64,000 nucleotides of DNA from Blepharisma stoltei (taxonomy: Eukaryota > Ciliophora > Heterotrichea > Heterotrichida > Blepharismidae). The position numbers and the translations under genes are program-made. Shown piece after piece: positions 29,719 through 40,274 of the stretch (position 1 is its first letter; each line of letters begins with the position of its first letter). The stretch covers positions 1,240,001 through 1,304,000 of the forward strand of contig CAJZBQ010000018.1 in the NCBI GenBank assembly GCA_914767885.1, written 5' to 3'. The notes under the pieces are model-generated. The model worked only from the letters and a program-made list of their open reading frames with translations, was not told the DNA's origin and ran no database searches.

Positions 29719-30757
29719 CTACTTATTTTCAATATCATTGAATCTCTGTGAAAGGAAAAGCTTTTTGGAGTAGCTTGGACTTGGGAAATTTTTAAAATTG
29801 TAGTTCTTAGGGATACTTTTGCATATTTTTGGCCTGGGAATTCGATTTTTACGAATTGGAGGGATCCCATAGCCGGATTTTTCTTTCGTTGCTAGTCCTC
29901 TGGGAGTCAATATAAGGTCATCAATGTTTCTCTCTTTTCTATATCGATTTTCAATATGTGAAAAGCATCGAGTTTGTGTTTCTTCAATGAAATCATTGCG
30001 GTTTTCGCATTCTGAATTTTTTGAAAATTTATATTTCAGTAAATTATCTTCTGTAATATGATGCTTTTTAGGGCTTTCTTCTAGCTCAACAGGCTGCTCT
30101 ATAATCCCTGTCGATTTTTTGATAGTAGACCTACCATTTCTGTTTTCAGTTAAAATGAAACTATAACTCTCTTTAGAGCATTTTAAATCTTCATCGTCAC
30201 TGCTGTTCTCAGTAGACAAACTCGTATCAGTTTCTTTTGTGGCAACTTTAATGAGTCTTGGCTTCAATTTCTTACCCCCTCCGTGAGTGAACAAAACCAT
30301 TAGAAAAATCCCTAATTTTTGCCCAAAAAACCACCCTCCGTGAGCGAACAAAAATATTAAAAAAAAAAAAATTGATATATAAGTGATAATTATTATAATG
30401 AAATCTCGAGCTATTTCTGTTTAATTTTAAACAAATTGCGTTTTAAAACATAATTTTTATAAAGAAATTAATATTTGCTTTCCAATTTTAGCAAATTAAA
30501 AAAATTAACCCCCTCCGTGAGTGAAAAAATTTTTTTGCTCACTCACAGAGGGGGGAGTCAGCAAATAAGTGCAAACGTTGCTTTATTTGAGAAATTTCTT
30601 GGTTGAGATTGAAGGAATTAGAGAAAAAGTGGCAATTTGATGATGAGCTCGGTCTTGAAGTAAATGGAGCGTGAGAGCAGCTAATTTTTGGAGGAGAATC
30701 AGAAGAAGATTGGCTTCTTGGAAGAATAGGTTGGAAAGATCTGTGAATAAAACTCAT
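29719..30757 (-). CDS. Hypothetical protein interrupted by a MITE
   Basis: The N-terminal exon is MSFIHRSFQPILPRSQSSSD followed by a Ser/Pro-rich part, ending around QIKQRLHLF. The C-terminal exon from about 30270 reads LKPRLIKVATKETDTSLS, an acidic stretch, and RPKICKSIPKNYNFKNF. No family is recognised. The intervening type-1 MITE (about 30275-30567) has TA on both sides, but the simple TA-to-TA join leaves the two halves one nucleotide out of frame. This may reflect a sequence error in a homopolymer, a cryptic boundary or a decayed gene. It ends in TAA. Confidence 0.5.
30275..30567. mobile_element. MITE, type 1 TIR
   Basis: Left end TTACCCCCTCCGTGAGTGAAC with a second inner copy near 30337; right-end hairpin CCCCCTCCGTGAGTGAA...TTGCTCACTCACAGAGG. 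Compared with the 386-bp copies it carries an internal deletion of about 90 bp. Confidence 0.8.
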
Positions 30758-30867
30758 ATATGTCTGTTAAAAATCTAAAGAATTAAAGTAATGACATGCA
30801 ATTTAAATGAATTTTAATTTAATATGAACAGTCGACAAAAAATTTTACTATCATTAAAGAGTTTTGA

Positions 30868-31089
30868 ATGCGTAAGTGTCATTTTACAGTTATAAATTAT
30901 AGGATTCAATGCCTAGAAGATGATAACAAAAAATATTTGTATTGAGGAAGCATTTATAAGAAAATATCTTATGGCTGTTATAAAATTAAAAAACTAGGAG
31001 ATTTAATGAGCAACCTATTATTTGAGCATCTAAATGATACTAATCTAACTATGATAAAAAATTTTTTAGACATAAAATTATCATCTTAA
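30868..31089 (+). CDS. Possible small protein (73 aa)
   Basis: An ATG-to-TAA frame that is open only when TGA is read as Trp (KYLYWGSIYKKISYG). The translation contains a basic, Tyr-rich middle and a C-terminal LSNLL-like helix. It lies in the promoter-side gap before ARPC1. No family is recognised and it could be fortuitous. Confidence 0.35.
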
Positions 31090-31220
31090 AATATATGTAT
31101 GAATCAAGTCACTAAAGAGCTCGTTTTGCATCTTAAAAGCTAAAATCATTTCGATTATAATAATACTAAAGCATCCTATTTATTCACTTTTAATTCCTTA
31201 TAAGTTGAATAAATAAATAT

Positions 31221-32552
31221 ATGAATTCCCCTTTAGGAATAACTTGTCATGCTTGGAATAATATCCGAACCCAAATTGTTGTAGCTACCAACTCAAGTGT
31301 GCTTGAAATTTACCAAGTGCGTGGCGAAGAATGGGACAAGCTCTATGAGCTTAAAGAGCATAACCAATTAGTAAGTGCTGTTGACTGGCACCCGATCACA
31401 AATAGGATCATTTCTTGTTCTCACGACCGTAATGTAGTCGTATGGGAGTTCGCACAAGAGTGGAAACCAAACCTAGTCAACTTTTATCAAAACAGAGCTG
31501 TCTTAGACGTGTCTTGGAGCGCAAGAGGAGATAAATTCGCAGTTGGGACAGGCTCGAAGCTTGTTGGAGTTGGATTTCCTAGCCAAGTATTGCAAGGCTG
31601 GACAACTAAAAAGTCGAGATGCACCACTTCATCAGTAACTTGTATCAGATTCGACCCATCTGGATTAGTTGTCGCCGCCGGAAGTACCGATATGTCAATC
31701 GTGGTGATGACTGCTTATATCCCAGAAGTTGATAGCTCACAAACTGCATCAGGAAGGTTCGCATCAATTAATACATTTGGAGATGTTATTTACAGTTTAG
31801 CAGCTGACGCATGGGTTAACTCTTTATGCTGGTCTCCTGATGCTACATGGATCGCTATTGCAACTCATAAGCCATCAATGATTTTCACAGATCTTCAGAC
31901 ACCTCAAAAAATTGACCTTAAAGGGAGACCTTTCTTGTCTACAACATTCATAGGCGAAAATAAAATAGTTGCAGGCGGATTTGATTTCCTTCCTGTTTCC
32001 TTTGAGCTTGCAGGCAATTCATGGAGAGAAGGGAAAAAATATGAGTCATTTGAAGAAGCAAAGGCACCAGCAGGAGGAGTCAAAAGCAGCTTCCAAATAA
32101 TAAGAGACCAACTTGATCAGAAAAAAGGAAGAGCACAGCTAAGCACACGTCATAAAAACTTTATAACGTCTATCAGAGCAATTAACCAGTCAGGATTTTC
32201 AACTTCTGATATTTTGGGGAATATTTACTTACTCCCCTCCTTCAGTGTGTGAACAAAATAATTTATTTTGCTTACGGAAGGGGTTAATTTAATTTGTTAA
32301 AAATTTATAAATTTTATTATAGTAATTTTTTGCCGAAATTTAAAAAAATTAGTAAAATTAACTTAATTTGAACAAATTTATGTCTAGAAATGAAGCGTTT
32401 AAAATTAAATAGAATTAGCAAGAGATTTCATTATAATAATTATCATTTATATATCAAAATTTTTATAATACAAAAATTTTTTTGTTCGCTCACGGAGGTT
32501 TTTTTATTCCAAAAATAGGGATTGTTCCAGGGGAGAGCTATGGACGTCTTAA
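31221..32552 (+). CDS. ARPC1: Arp2/3 complex subunit 1 (ARPC1)
   Basis: WD40 subunit of the actin-nucleating Arp2/3 complex. 350 aa after removal of the MITE-IES at 32228-32506. Matches include ITCHAWNNIRTQIVVATNSS near the start, HNQLVSAVDWHPITNRIISC, HDRNVVVWEF, RAVLDVSWSARGDKFAVGTG, DAWVNSLCWSPDATWIA, and the ARPC1-specific long insert before the last blade (SSFQIIRDQLDQKKGRAQLS) followed by HKNFITSIRAIN. The IES is in the last blade; the TA join gives SDILGNIYSKNRDCSRGELW then a stop, so the extreme C-terminus is the least certain part. No introns. It ends in TAA. Confidence 0.9.
32228..32506. mobile_element. MITE, type 1 TIR, inverted copy, in ARPC1
   Basis: 279 bp, TA at 32226-32227 and 32505-32506. 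The hairpin end (CTCCCCTCCTTCAGTGTGTGAAC...GCTTACGGAAGGGGTTAA) is on the left, so this copy is reversed relative to most others. The right end is GTTCGCTCACGGAGG without the G tract. Confidence 0.8.
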
Positions 32553-32713
32553 TTAATTATTCTGAAAAAAATGAATCATTTCTGATAAATAAAACTTCAT
32601 AAATTTATAAGTGGGATCAAAGTAGGTGCCTAATAATCCTGCATAAGAAAAATAGAGATATTATAAGAGATTTCCATATTTTTATTTAATAATTTTGAGA
32701 TAAAATCATATTA
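32553..32713. other. Intergenic region
   Basis: AT-rich gap between ARPC1 and the DYRK gene, both on the plus strand. Nothing recognised. Confidence 0.5.
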
Positions 32714-35700
32714 ATGCTAAGATTTACCAAAAATCAATGTGAAACTCCTAAAGGAACTGCTACCTCTGACCCTCATAATTAATTGAACTACCTGTGAAGT
32801 TAGAAGAAGGATGGGTTAAAAAGGATTATAAAATATAAAATGTGAATATTATTTTTATGACTTGAATTTAGTTTTTAAATAAGAGGGTTTAATTTGATAT
32901 AAAAATAATAATTTATTATTAATCTAACTCAACAGATTTCATTATTTGCCAATTGTCATTTTTTTATACCTTTACATATCTATTTATAATCCTATAATAA
33001 TTGTTCGCCAGTCAATTTATATGATATAAAAATTGTAAAATTGGTAACAGAGTAAGCAAGGAAAAACCGGAATAAGACCAAGCACAACTCGTGCAAGCTC
33101 AAGCAATTATAAATCATTTAATGTAAGCTCTCCTACTAGCAGTAGTCCAAAGCTCTTTACTTCTACTTTATTCCTAAATTCTGGCCTAAAATCAAGCCGA
33201 ACTATATCAAAAAATCAGCCAGCCAAGCCCCAGCCCAAATTAAAAGCAAAGCCCAGCCTAATAACTCACATTGGAAAATCTAATAGAAACTCTCCAGTAC
33301 CAGTAAATGATAAAAAAGAGGTTCAGCGCTCGAAAATAAATATATCACTCAATAATTTATCAATCAATTCTGCTAATATAGACGCTAAAACGCCAAGCTT
33401 ATCAATGGCAAGACCTGAAATCTCTAAAGATCCCTATATTATGAATGAGAATCCCATGTCCTCAAAGTTAATTGTTGAAATTGAGCCTTCTAATGGGAAT
33501 ACAGAAAGATTAAGATTACGATAACTCTCTGTCGACCCCCACTTAGCTTAGGATCTAACAATACAAGCTCACCCTTCATGAATTCCGTCCACTAGCGAAC
33601 AGCTCTGAACAACGGTAGGTGGAATCGGCCTAACCGTCGAACCGTTACAGTTGCCTATGGGCCCGGACGAGTCTCTCTTCGTTCCTTGAGTGTGATTCAA
33701 GCACACTTGGGGCTGCCGGAGCAGTCCCAACGCTGATTTCCTTCAGAAAGAATGTACTTCCCTCACTAGGACAAGTATAGGGGACAGAACCCCTAACTCA
33801 TACATTCCATATTTAATTGTGAATACAGAAAGAAATACTCAAAACTCCTGAGCAGATATTGAGCTGCCTACAACTCCTGGGACCGTGCTTAAACTATTTA
33901 AAGACAAGCTAACTGAGTATGAGCAGGGTGAAATCTTGATTTACAATAATATTTATTATTGCGGTATTAACTCAAAAAAAATAAAGCCAAATCCGAAATC
34001 GAATTTTAATTATGGCTATGATAATGAAAGTGGAGATTATGAAATAGTTTTAAATGACCATATTGCGTATAGATATGAAATCATTGAAATAATAGGGAAA
34101 GGCAGCTTTGGGCAGGTTTTAAAAGTATATGATTATAAGAGAAAGACATTATTAGCACTAAAAATGATTAAAAGCCAATCGAGGTTTCAGAAGCAAGCTG
34201 AAGTGGAAATCGAAGTTTTGAAATTTTTGAAGAAAAAGGACGAGAAGGACAATCACAATATTATTCATATCGAAAGCTACTTTACGTTTAGGCATCATAT
34301 TGTAAGCTTTACTTACTATCGCCTAAATTAATTACGAGACATTTTACCAAAAATTTATTGGAAAAGAAGAGGTTAAATGCAAATTTTTATAATAATTTTA
34401 ATTACTAAAACTTATGTATTTTTTTTAATATTGTGAGACTTATTTTAATTATTATTACAATATTAAAAAATATTTAGCATTCTAAAGCTTGAGAAACTAT
34501 TCAGATAGCTGAGACAATAGCTTAAGAGGCAAACTAGCAATCTGAAAAGTAAAAAATTGCAATGACAATCACCTTTGTTCTGGCAAGTGAAGATAAAACT
34601 GACAAATTCTATCTATAGATTCTGTTTGTCAAGCCAAACATAATTTTGTCATGAAAATATTTGCCATTTTCAGTCAAACTTTTCATATCTCTACTTCATC
34701 TTTTTAGTATTTCTCTAAAGCGAGCTATGAAAATCTATGCGTTATAAATTAAAATATAATAAATTCTACTTTCTTCTTCATTTTTTCTGGCCAAAGTATT
34801 TAAAAATTTAATATAAACATTCATAAAATAATATTTAAAATTTATGCTAGTAATTGGAGCCTCAATAGTAATGGAAAAAAGTTGTTCACTATCAATTATA
34901 GGAATTAGTGCATGACTTTCGAGCTTTTAGGCAGCAATCTTTATGAATTTTTAAAGTTAACCAATTTTCAAGGTTTTTCATGCAATCTTATTAGGCGCTT
35001 CGGAATGCAAATACTCAAAGCGCTCAAATTAACTGAAAAAAATCAAATTGTGCACTGTGATCTAAAACCTGAAAATATTTTGCTAAAATGTTCAAATAGA
35101 TCCCATATAAAAATAATTGACTTTGGTTCATCATGCTTTATTGACAAACAAATATATACATATATACCCTGGAGACTGCTTTGGATCTATAAATCTCTTG
35201 CCAAACTGATGTCCTGGGCAACTAAAGTTGGCAAGTGAAATTTCTATAGGCCCTTGTCAGCAGGTGAGTTGACTTGGTAGCTTTTATTGCCCAAGCCAAC
35301 TCCACCAGTGGGCAGAAGTCTTATAGACCGAGGCAGTCTAAAAAAGGATCTGGGCTATATTCAAAGCAGATTTTACCGAGCTCCTGAAATAATATTAGGC
35401 CTACCATATAGTTCTGCCATTGATATATGAAGTTTTGGCTGCATTTTAGTTGAATTATTTTTAGGAAGACCCCTTTTTCCAGGCGAAAATGAAGCTGATC
35501 AGCTGCTCTGCATAATGGAAGTATTAGGAACCCCCAGCGAAGAATTATTATCAAGATCGACGAGGAAAAAAATGTTTTTTAGTGCAAATAACGAGCCTAA
35601 AATTTCTGCTAATTCAAGAGGGAAAAAAAGATATCCTCGCACAAGAGATCTGAGAGAAATATTGCGAGGAGCAGAAGTAGGTTTTATAGAGCTAATGTTG

Positions 35701-35955
35701 GCATGCTTAGAATGGGATCCTGATAAAAGAATTACTGCAAAAGAGGCCCTAAACCACCCATGATTTTCAGATGAAGGCATCTGTTCTATTACTAAAGTGA
35801 ATTCTGTAAATAACATTGCAACACTTAAAGGACAGACAGCAAGCGATCCATACAGAAGACGAGCGAGTGATCATATGATCCAAAATCCAAGTTTCCAGGT
35901 TAAGCTAACTGCAAGGAAAGTTGGAAAAGAATCTAGCCATTTTTACGAAAACTAA
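32714..35955 (+). CDS. DYRK-family dual-specificity protein kinase
   Basis: 626 aa once four IESs (32778-32996, 33502-33825, 34316-34907, about 35165-35359) and two mini-introns (33035-33050; a 15-nt intron split by the third IES) are removed. The Ser-rich N-terminal 170 residues precede a NAPA-like segment (TPGTVLKLFKDKLTEYEQGE), then the kinase: IIGKGSFGQVLKVYD, LALKMIK, FELLGSNLYEFLK, the DYRK signature IVHCDLKPENILL, IIDFGSSC, the activation loop YTYIQSRFYRAPE with the Y-x-Y autophosphorylation site, and SAIDIWSFGCILVELFLGRP (TGA for Trp). The class is DYRK2/3/4-like. It ends in TAA. Confidence 0.87.
32778..32996. mobile_element. 219-bp TA-IES near DYRK start
   Basis: TA at 32776-32777 and 32995-32996; flanks share ATAAT..AATTG. 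Removal links the only plausible ATG exon (MLRFTKNQCETPKGTATSDP) to the rest of the frame (NNCSPVNLYDIKI). AT-rich, no TIRs. Confidence 0.65.
33035..33050 (+). other. 16-nt intron in DYRK gene
   Basis: GTAAAATTGGTAACAG. Removal gives LYDIKISKQGKTGIRPS in frame with the upstream exon. Confidence 0.65.
33502..33825. mobile_element. GC-rich IES with exact 13-bp direct repeats
   Basis: 324 bp flanked by GAATACAGAAAGA on both sides (TA at 33500-33501 and 33824-33825); the join gives SNGNTERNTQNSWADIELP. No TIRs. The body is GC-rich (for example CCGTCGAACCGTTACAG). Confidence 0.85.
34302..34908 (+). other. 15-nt intron interrupted by a 592-bp IES
   Basis: The coding sequence breaks at HHI and resumes with CMTFELLG, as in DYRK kinases. 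The gap starts GTAAGC and ends TTAG. If the DNA between TA at 34314-34315 and TA at 34906-34907 is removed (IES 34316-34907), what remains is GTAAGCTTTACTTAG: a 15-nt intron of the same size and form as the others here. Confidence 0.8.
35165..35359. mobile_element. 195-bp IES in DYRK activation loop
   Basis: TA-rich boundaries (TATATA at 35161-35166, TATA at 35356-35359); exact placement within the TA run is ambiguous. The join gives KQIYTYIQSRFYRAPE, the DYRK activation loop. Moderately GC-rich, with an internal imperfect inverted repeat (GCCAACTCCACC / GGTGAGTTGAC-like). Confidence 0.75.
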
Positions 35956-36048
35956 AAAATAAAATAGGATTTTCAATGAAAAAAACCATTATCTTAACGC
36001 ATGCTTTTTTGCTAAAATAAAGCATTATTATGACTATTTTAGAGAATA

Positions 36049-37387
36049 TTATAATGAATCAACATAGGATACTTGAGGAACTTGCCCAAGCTGAGGAAGA
36101 TGATTTTCTGATTTTCTTGAGTCTCTTCTTAACTTTTTAGAAAGGCCAACAAATTCAATTTTAGGATCATATGCTCCTGGGCCGGGAACTATTCTCATGT
36201 GTTTTTCTTCATTTGTGAGCTCGAATCTTTTACTTTTCCCTATCACCATTGCGTGTGATTTTTCAGTGACCACCGTATCATAATTGCCTGGTCCTGGAGC
36301 ATCAGTGTTGAGCTTTTCTGTTGATTTATGCCCAAGAGTATAAGCTGGGCCATGTGACTTTAAAGAAGTTATTAAATAATTTCCAGGGCCGGGGGTATCA
36401 CTTTTCTTCCAAATTTCTTCTCTTTTGGCAGTTAGAGTAGGGGCTCTGATTTCTCTGGTATCAGGTATATTATAAGCACCAGGCCCAGGAGTAAGATCTC
36501 TTTCTTTTCGAGGGATTCGACTCATTAGGCTGAACCCAACTTTATCAGTAAATTTCAAAGGGATATTATAATCTCCAGGACCTGGAACATCCTGGTGCTC
36601 TATAAAAGGCCTTCTTTTCGAAGTCCCAATTATAGTAGCAGTTGTTGAAGCTCGTTCATTCATTGTATAAGCTCCAGGCCCAGGAAGAGTAATAAAAAAA
36701 ACCAACTGGAAAAAATTTTGAAAGAGCAGACCTCATAAAACTAATTTCAAAAAATATTTCGTGTGAGATAATTTAAAGAGTAGTATTTATATTTTAAAGC
36801 TATCAAGCTATGATCACATATTCGGAAGGAGATTTTCATATAAAAAAATATTTTTAAGTATAATTTTTTTCCTGTGAATTTTAGTAACATCTATAAATTT
36901 AAAATATACGTGATTCACTCTTCAGGCTTTTTTATGGTTTCCCAGGAATCTCAGGGTCTGGTCGTTTAAATCTCATTTCTTTTCCCACACTTACAGAGCG
37001 CACATACCATTTTCTATTAATGTCATAAGCCCCTGGACCAGGAACATGATCTAGCTGTTTTGGTAATGTTCTCCCCATTAGCAATGCCGCTTTTTTATCA
37101 AGACTTACAGGAATATCATAGGCTCCAGGGCCAGGAGAGTTATCCAGTCTCAATTTTTCCCTAGATTCAGTTCCAAACCTGACAGTTGATCTTTCAGTAA
37201 CCGAGCCAGTTTCATAAGTTCCAGGACCTGGATTTTTATTTAAATTTTCAGGAGATGGGTCTCTTTTTGACGTCCCGAATTTATAGGATGGAACTTTAAT
37301 ATAGGCTAAGGATTGGTTGTACTGCCCAGGTCCAGGAATGTCAAAATTGGGGTCTTTGATGTTTTTACTTGATGCTGAGAATTTCAT
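36049..37387 (-). CDS. ODF3/SHIPPO-type STPGR protein
   Basis: 358 aa after removal of a 262-bp insert at 36679-36940. About ten sperm-tail PG-rich repeats (PGPGxY): DIPGPGQYNQ, NPGPGTYETG, SPGPGAYDIP, VPGPGAYDIN, PEIPGPGAYTMNE (across the join), VPGPGDYNIP, TPGPGAYNIP, TPGPGNYLIT, APGPGNYDTV and VPGPGAYDPK. Such proteins associate with axonemal or cortical microtubules, for example as outer-dense-fibre or microtubule-inner proteins. The repeat period is about 35 residues. It ends in TAA. Confidence 0.88.
36679..36940. mobile_element. 262-bp insert with 8-bp direct repeats and no TA
   Basis: AT-rich insertion in the STPGR gene. On the minus strand TTCCTGGG occurs at both ends (36941-36948 and 36679-36686). 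Joining them gives PEIPGPGAY exactly on the repeat consensus, whereas no TA-to-TA join keeps the frame. It lacks GT...AG ends, so it is not an intron. Weak inverted similarity at the ends (ATAAAAAA..CC). Confidence 0.75.
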
Positions 37388-37451
37388 AATTTAATTAAGA
37401 AAAGCTTAAAAATAAAAAGTGACAGTAATTTATATGTAATTTTTAGTTATT

Positions 37452-39101
37452 TTAAGCTTCAATTTCGTCAGGAGCAGCTGCGACTGGTCCACTCTTTTTC
37501 TCAGGTTTTGAAATTCCACTGACTACTTCATCAATTCTTAGCAGCATGCAGGCAGCTTCAATTGCTGTTTTGAATGTTTGCTTTTTAACAGCTAAAGGTT
37601 CCCAAACTCCTACAGTTCTCATATCAGCTAGTTTCCCTGCATTCCCATCAATACCCCAGAATGGAGCGTCTGGGTTATCTTCAGCGTGCTTAGCCCTAAG
37701 CTCAGTTACAATTCTTACAACATTGCACCCACAGTTTTGAGCCAAAGTTCTTGCAATAACTTCAAATGCTTGGGCAACCGCTTGGAATGGCAATTGCTCA
37801 ATCCCTTCAATAGTCCTTCCTATTTTGGTTAGTTCATTGGCAACATGCATTTCAACAGCGCCTCCTCCTGGTACAAGTTTAGGCTCGATCATCACATTTC
37901 TGGCAACCGCCATGGCATCATGCATATTTCTTTCGATTTCATTGAGAACATCTTTAGTTGCACCTCTAAGCAATATAGAGCAAGCCTTTGGGTCTTCACA
38001 GTCTTCCATAAACGTATAATATTCATCCCCTATCAGTTTAATCTCAAATTTATGGCATTTTGTTCCGACGTCGCTTTCTTGCAGCTCTTCAGGACGATTA
38101 ACAATTGTAGCTCCAGAAACTCTTGCAATCCTATTATTATCAGTTTTTCTGATTCTTCTGATAACTGAGATGTTTTGTTTAAGAAAATAATGTTGTGCTA
38201 AATCAGAAACCCCTTTTTCTGTAATAACTACGTCAGGGTTAAGACGCATAATTGCCTGGCATAGCTTTTCAACTTCTTCTTCCTCTAATCTTAATAAAGT
38301 ATTAAAGTCTTCTTCTTTAGTCATCTCTACATTTGTCATAGACTCAGCTTTTTTATATTCTAGCGGGCAGTCTAATAAGATAACTCTTGGGTTTTCTATA
38401 TATCTCCTCATCTTAGGATGTGTGACGTCTTTATTAAACATGACTCCTCGTAATACTCTAGACTCTTCTATGTCCCCTCCAGGTATTTTTTCGATTTTTG
38501 CATATCTTTTGACGTCTACTTCAACTTTTCCATTGTTATTGATATAAACTGTTTTTACAGCTTCAGTTGCTAAATCAACTATTAAATTGCCCCATCTGCT
38601 TGAAAATTTCGTCCCAATGCAGCTTTGGGCGATGACCGATAGAGTTTCTTTGTCTTCTATTGAGACTAATTTTGATATTGAGTCTGCCGATTTTAAGGCG
38701 GCTTCTAAGGCTTTGAAATAGGCACTTACTACATTTATTGGGTGTATTTTTTGATTAAGAAAAGGCTCTGAGACTCCCATAAGTTCGCCAGCGAGAATGA
38801 TGACTGAAGTTGTGCCATCTCCGACTTCTTCATCTTGAGTACGGCTTAAATCAATCATGGTTTTGGCTGCCGGGTGTTTTACGTCGATTTCTCTAAGGAT
38901 CGCGTTACCATCATTTGTTAGAACAATTCCACCCATAGGATCAAGAAGCATTTTTAGCATGGATTTTGGCCCAAGAGTGGTTCTAATAATGTCAGCAACA
39001 GCTTTTGCAGCACGAATATTGGCTAGCTGGGCTTTCTTGCCTTCTTCACGTTGTGTATTCTGGTTAAGAACGATCACAGGAGCTTGATTCCCAGGTAGCA
39101 T
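37452..39101 (-). CDS. CCT3: Chaperonin TCP-1 subunit gamma (CCT3)
   Basis: 549 aa, single exon, full length for CCT subunits. Subunit of the cytosolic CCT/TRiC ring that folds actin and tubulin. Diagnostic sequences: [36 protein letters not shown], the ATPase motif [15 protein letters not shown], and [17 protein letters not shown]. The N-terminal [14 protein letters not shown] and the [10 protein letters not shown] tail match the gamma subunit rather than other paralogues. No in-frame TGA and no insertions. It ends in TAA. Confidence 0.97.
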   Translation of the reverse strand: MLPGNQAPVIVLNQNTQREEGKKAQLANIRAAKAVADIIRTTLGPKSMLKMLLDPMGGIVLTNDGNAILREIDVKHPAAKTMIDLSRTQDEEVGDGTTSVIILAGELMGVSEPFLNQKIHPINVVSAYFKALEAALKSADSISKLVSIEDKETLSVIAQSCIGTKFSSRWGNLIVDLATEAVKTVYINNNGKVEVDVKRYAKIEKIPGGDIEESRVLRGVMFNKDVTHPKMRRYIENPRVILLDCPLEYKKAESMTNVEMTKEEDFNTLLRLEEEEVEKLCQAIMRLNPDVVITEKGVSDLAQHYFLKQNISVIRRIRKTDNNRIARVSGATIVNRPEELQESDVGTKCHKFEIKLIGDEYYTFMEDCEDPKACSILLRGATKDVLNEIERNMHDAMAVARNVMIEPKLVPGGGAVEMHVANELTKIGRTIEGIEQLPFQAVAQAFEVIARTLAQNCGCNVVRIVTELRAKHAEDNPDAPFWGIDGNAGKLADMRTVGVWEPLAVKKQTFKTAIEAACMLLRIDEVVSGISKPEKKSGPVAAAPDEIEA

Positions 39102-39447
39102 TTTATTATTAAATAGGAATTAAATATTAGTTTGGTTTTAATATCAAGGCTCCACTGTTTTTTAAAAGATATTAATATCTAATAATTTGATTGAATTCAT
39201 CAAATTGCTTCACTTATAACTTAGAAAAAGAGATTTTTTTGAAATTTAGCAAGTATAAATCAATTTAATTGTTGATTTAGATTCTTTTAGGAATTTGGTG
39301 AATAACTAAAGCATTATAGTTTCTCATTGAAAAAAAAATATATTGAATTAGGATTTTGCAGATTTTCACTAATTTAAGTAAAAAGGCAAATTTTATATAG
39401 ATTAGTTATACACGAGCATCAAAGCTAGCTCAACCTTTACTCTTCGA
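39102..39447. other. AT-rich intergenic region
   Basis: Between two minus-strand genes, so it carries the CCT3 promoter side. No element recognised. Confidence 0.5.
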
Positions 39448-40035
39448 CTAAGTAAAACCATTTCTTGTGCTTTTATTTAAATCTGCTTCAAATAATTCTA
39501 GAAAACTCTCTTCCAATGAAGGGTCAAACTCATTCCTTTTTCTATCCTTAGAATAATTTTTTCTTGCACATTCGATATAGATCAACGGCGCCCCAAATTT
39601 TAAAATTAAATTCGAAATCCTTTCAGCTTTACTTAGGATCTGATGATTTTCATCCCTAAATATTAGTTTATCATCCAAGTAGAAGCATAGTTGGTAAAGA
39701 ATATACTCCTTTAATTCGCCAATTGTATCAATTTGATACAAGTACTCTATAATTATAAGTCCAAAGTCAAATTTTAGAAGCAATGGGTTTTCATCAATAT
39801 ATAGAGATAGAGTTTGTACTCCTTCAGGAATAAGATCTCCAAGTTCTATATCTTCTTTTAGGATAGGCTCTAAGGGTGAGTCATGGGCAGGGCTAAATAA
39901 AAATATAATCCAATTAGGATCTCGCTTTAGTTCTGATTTTATATACCATCTCTTCAGCTTTCTTAATTTCATTGACCTTTGACATACTTCCTGAATTAGG
40001 TTGTCTTTCCGAATTAAATGCACATCTATATCCAT
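39448..40035 (-). CDS. Hypothetical protein
   Basis: 195 aa, single exon, ending in TAG. The N-terminal half (MDIDVHLIRKDNLIQEVCQR, WYIKSELKRDPNWIIFLF) and a middle QTLSLYIDENPLLLKFDFG followed by LYQIDTIGELKEYILYQLC look like a compact alpha/beta fold, possibly ubiquitin-like (DTIGELKEYILYQL...DDKLIFRDENHQI resembles a beta-grasp core). The resemblance is weak and I do not assign a function. Confidence 0.55.
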   Translation of the reverse strand: MDIDVHLIRKDNLIQEVCQRSMKLRKLKRWYIKSELKRDPNWIIFLFSPAHDSPLEPILKEDIELGDLIPEGVQTLSLYIDENPLLLKFDFGLIIIEYLYQIDTIGELKEYILYQLCFYLDDKLIFRDENHQILSKAERISNLILKFGAPLIYIECARKNYSKDRKRNEFDPSLEESFLELFEADLNKSTRNGFT

Positions 40036-40274
40036 TAATAGTATATATGATAAATTAATTGTAAGGCTTTGGTTTCAATGACTCTGATTTTTCTGAGTTA
40101 GAATTTATATTTTCATTTTAATCACAATTTTAGATAATTTGTTGGTTGCAACTGAAATACAATCCAGAAATAAAAGCTGGCCTTTTCTGATTTATTTTTG
40201 ATTGATAATTAACTCATGAGTACAGATATTTAAAATCAATTAAATGAAAGTATATTCGTATTAAACATAAAATT

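Noticed and set aside
34302..34908. A single long (607-nt) spliceosomal intron in DYRK
   Set aside because: All other introns are 15-16 nt, and TA-to-TA removal leaves exactly such an intron; a long intron would be unique in the window.
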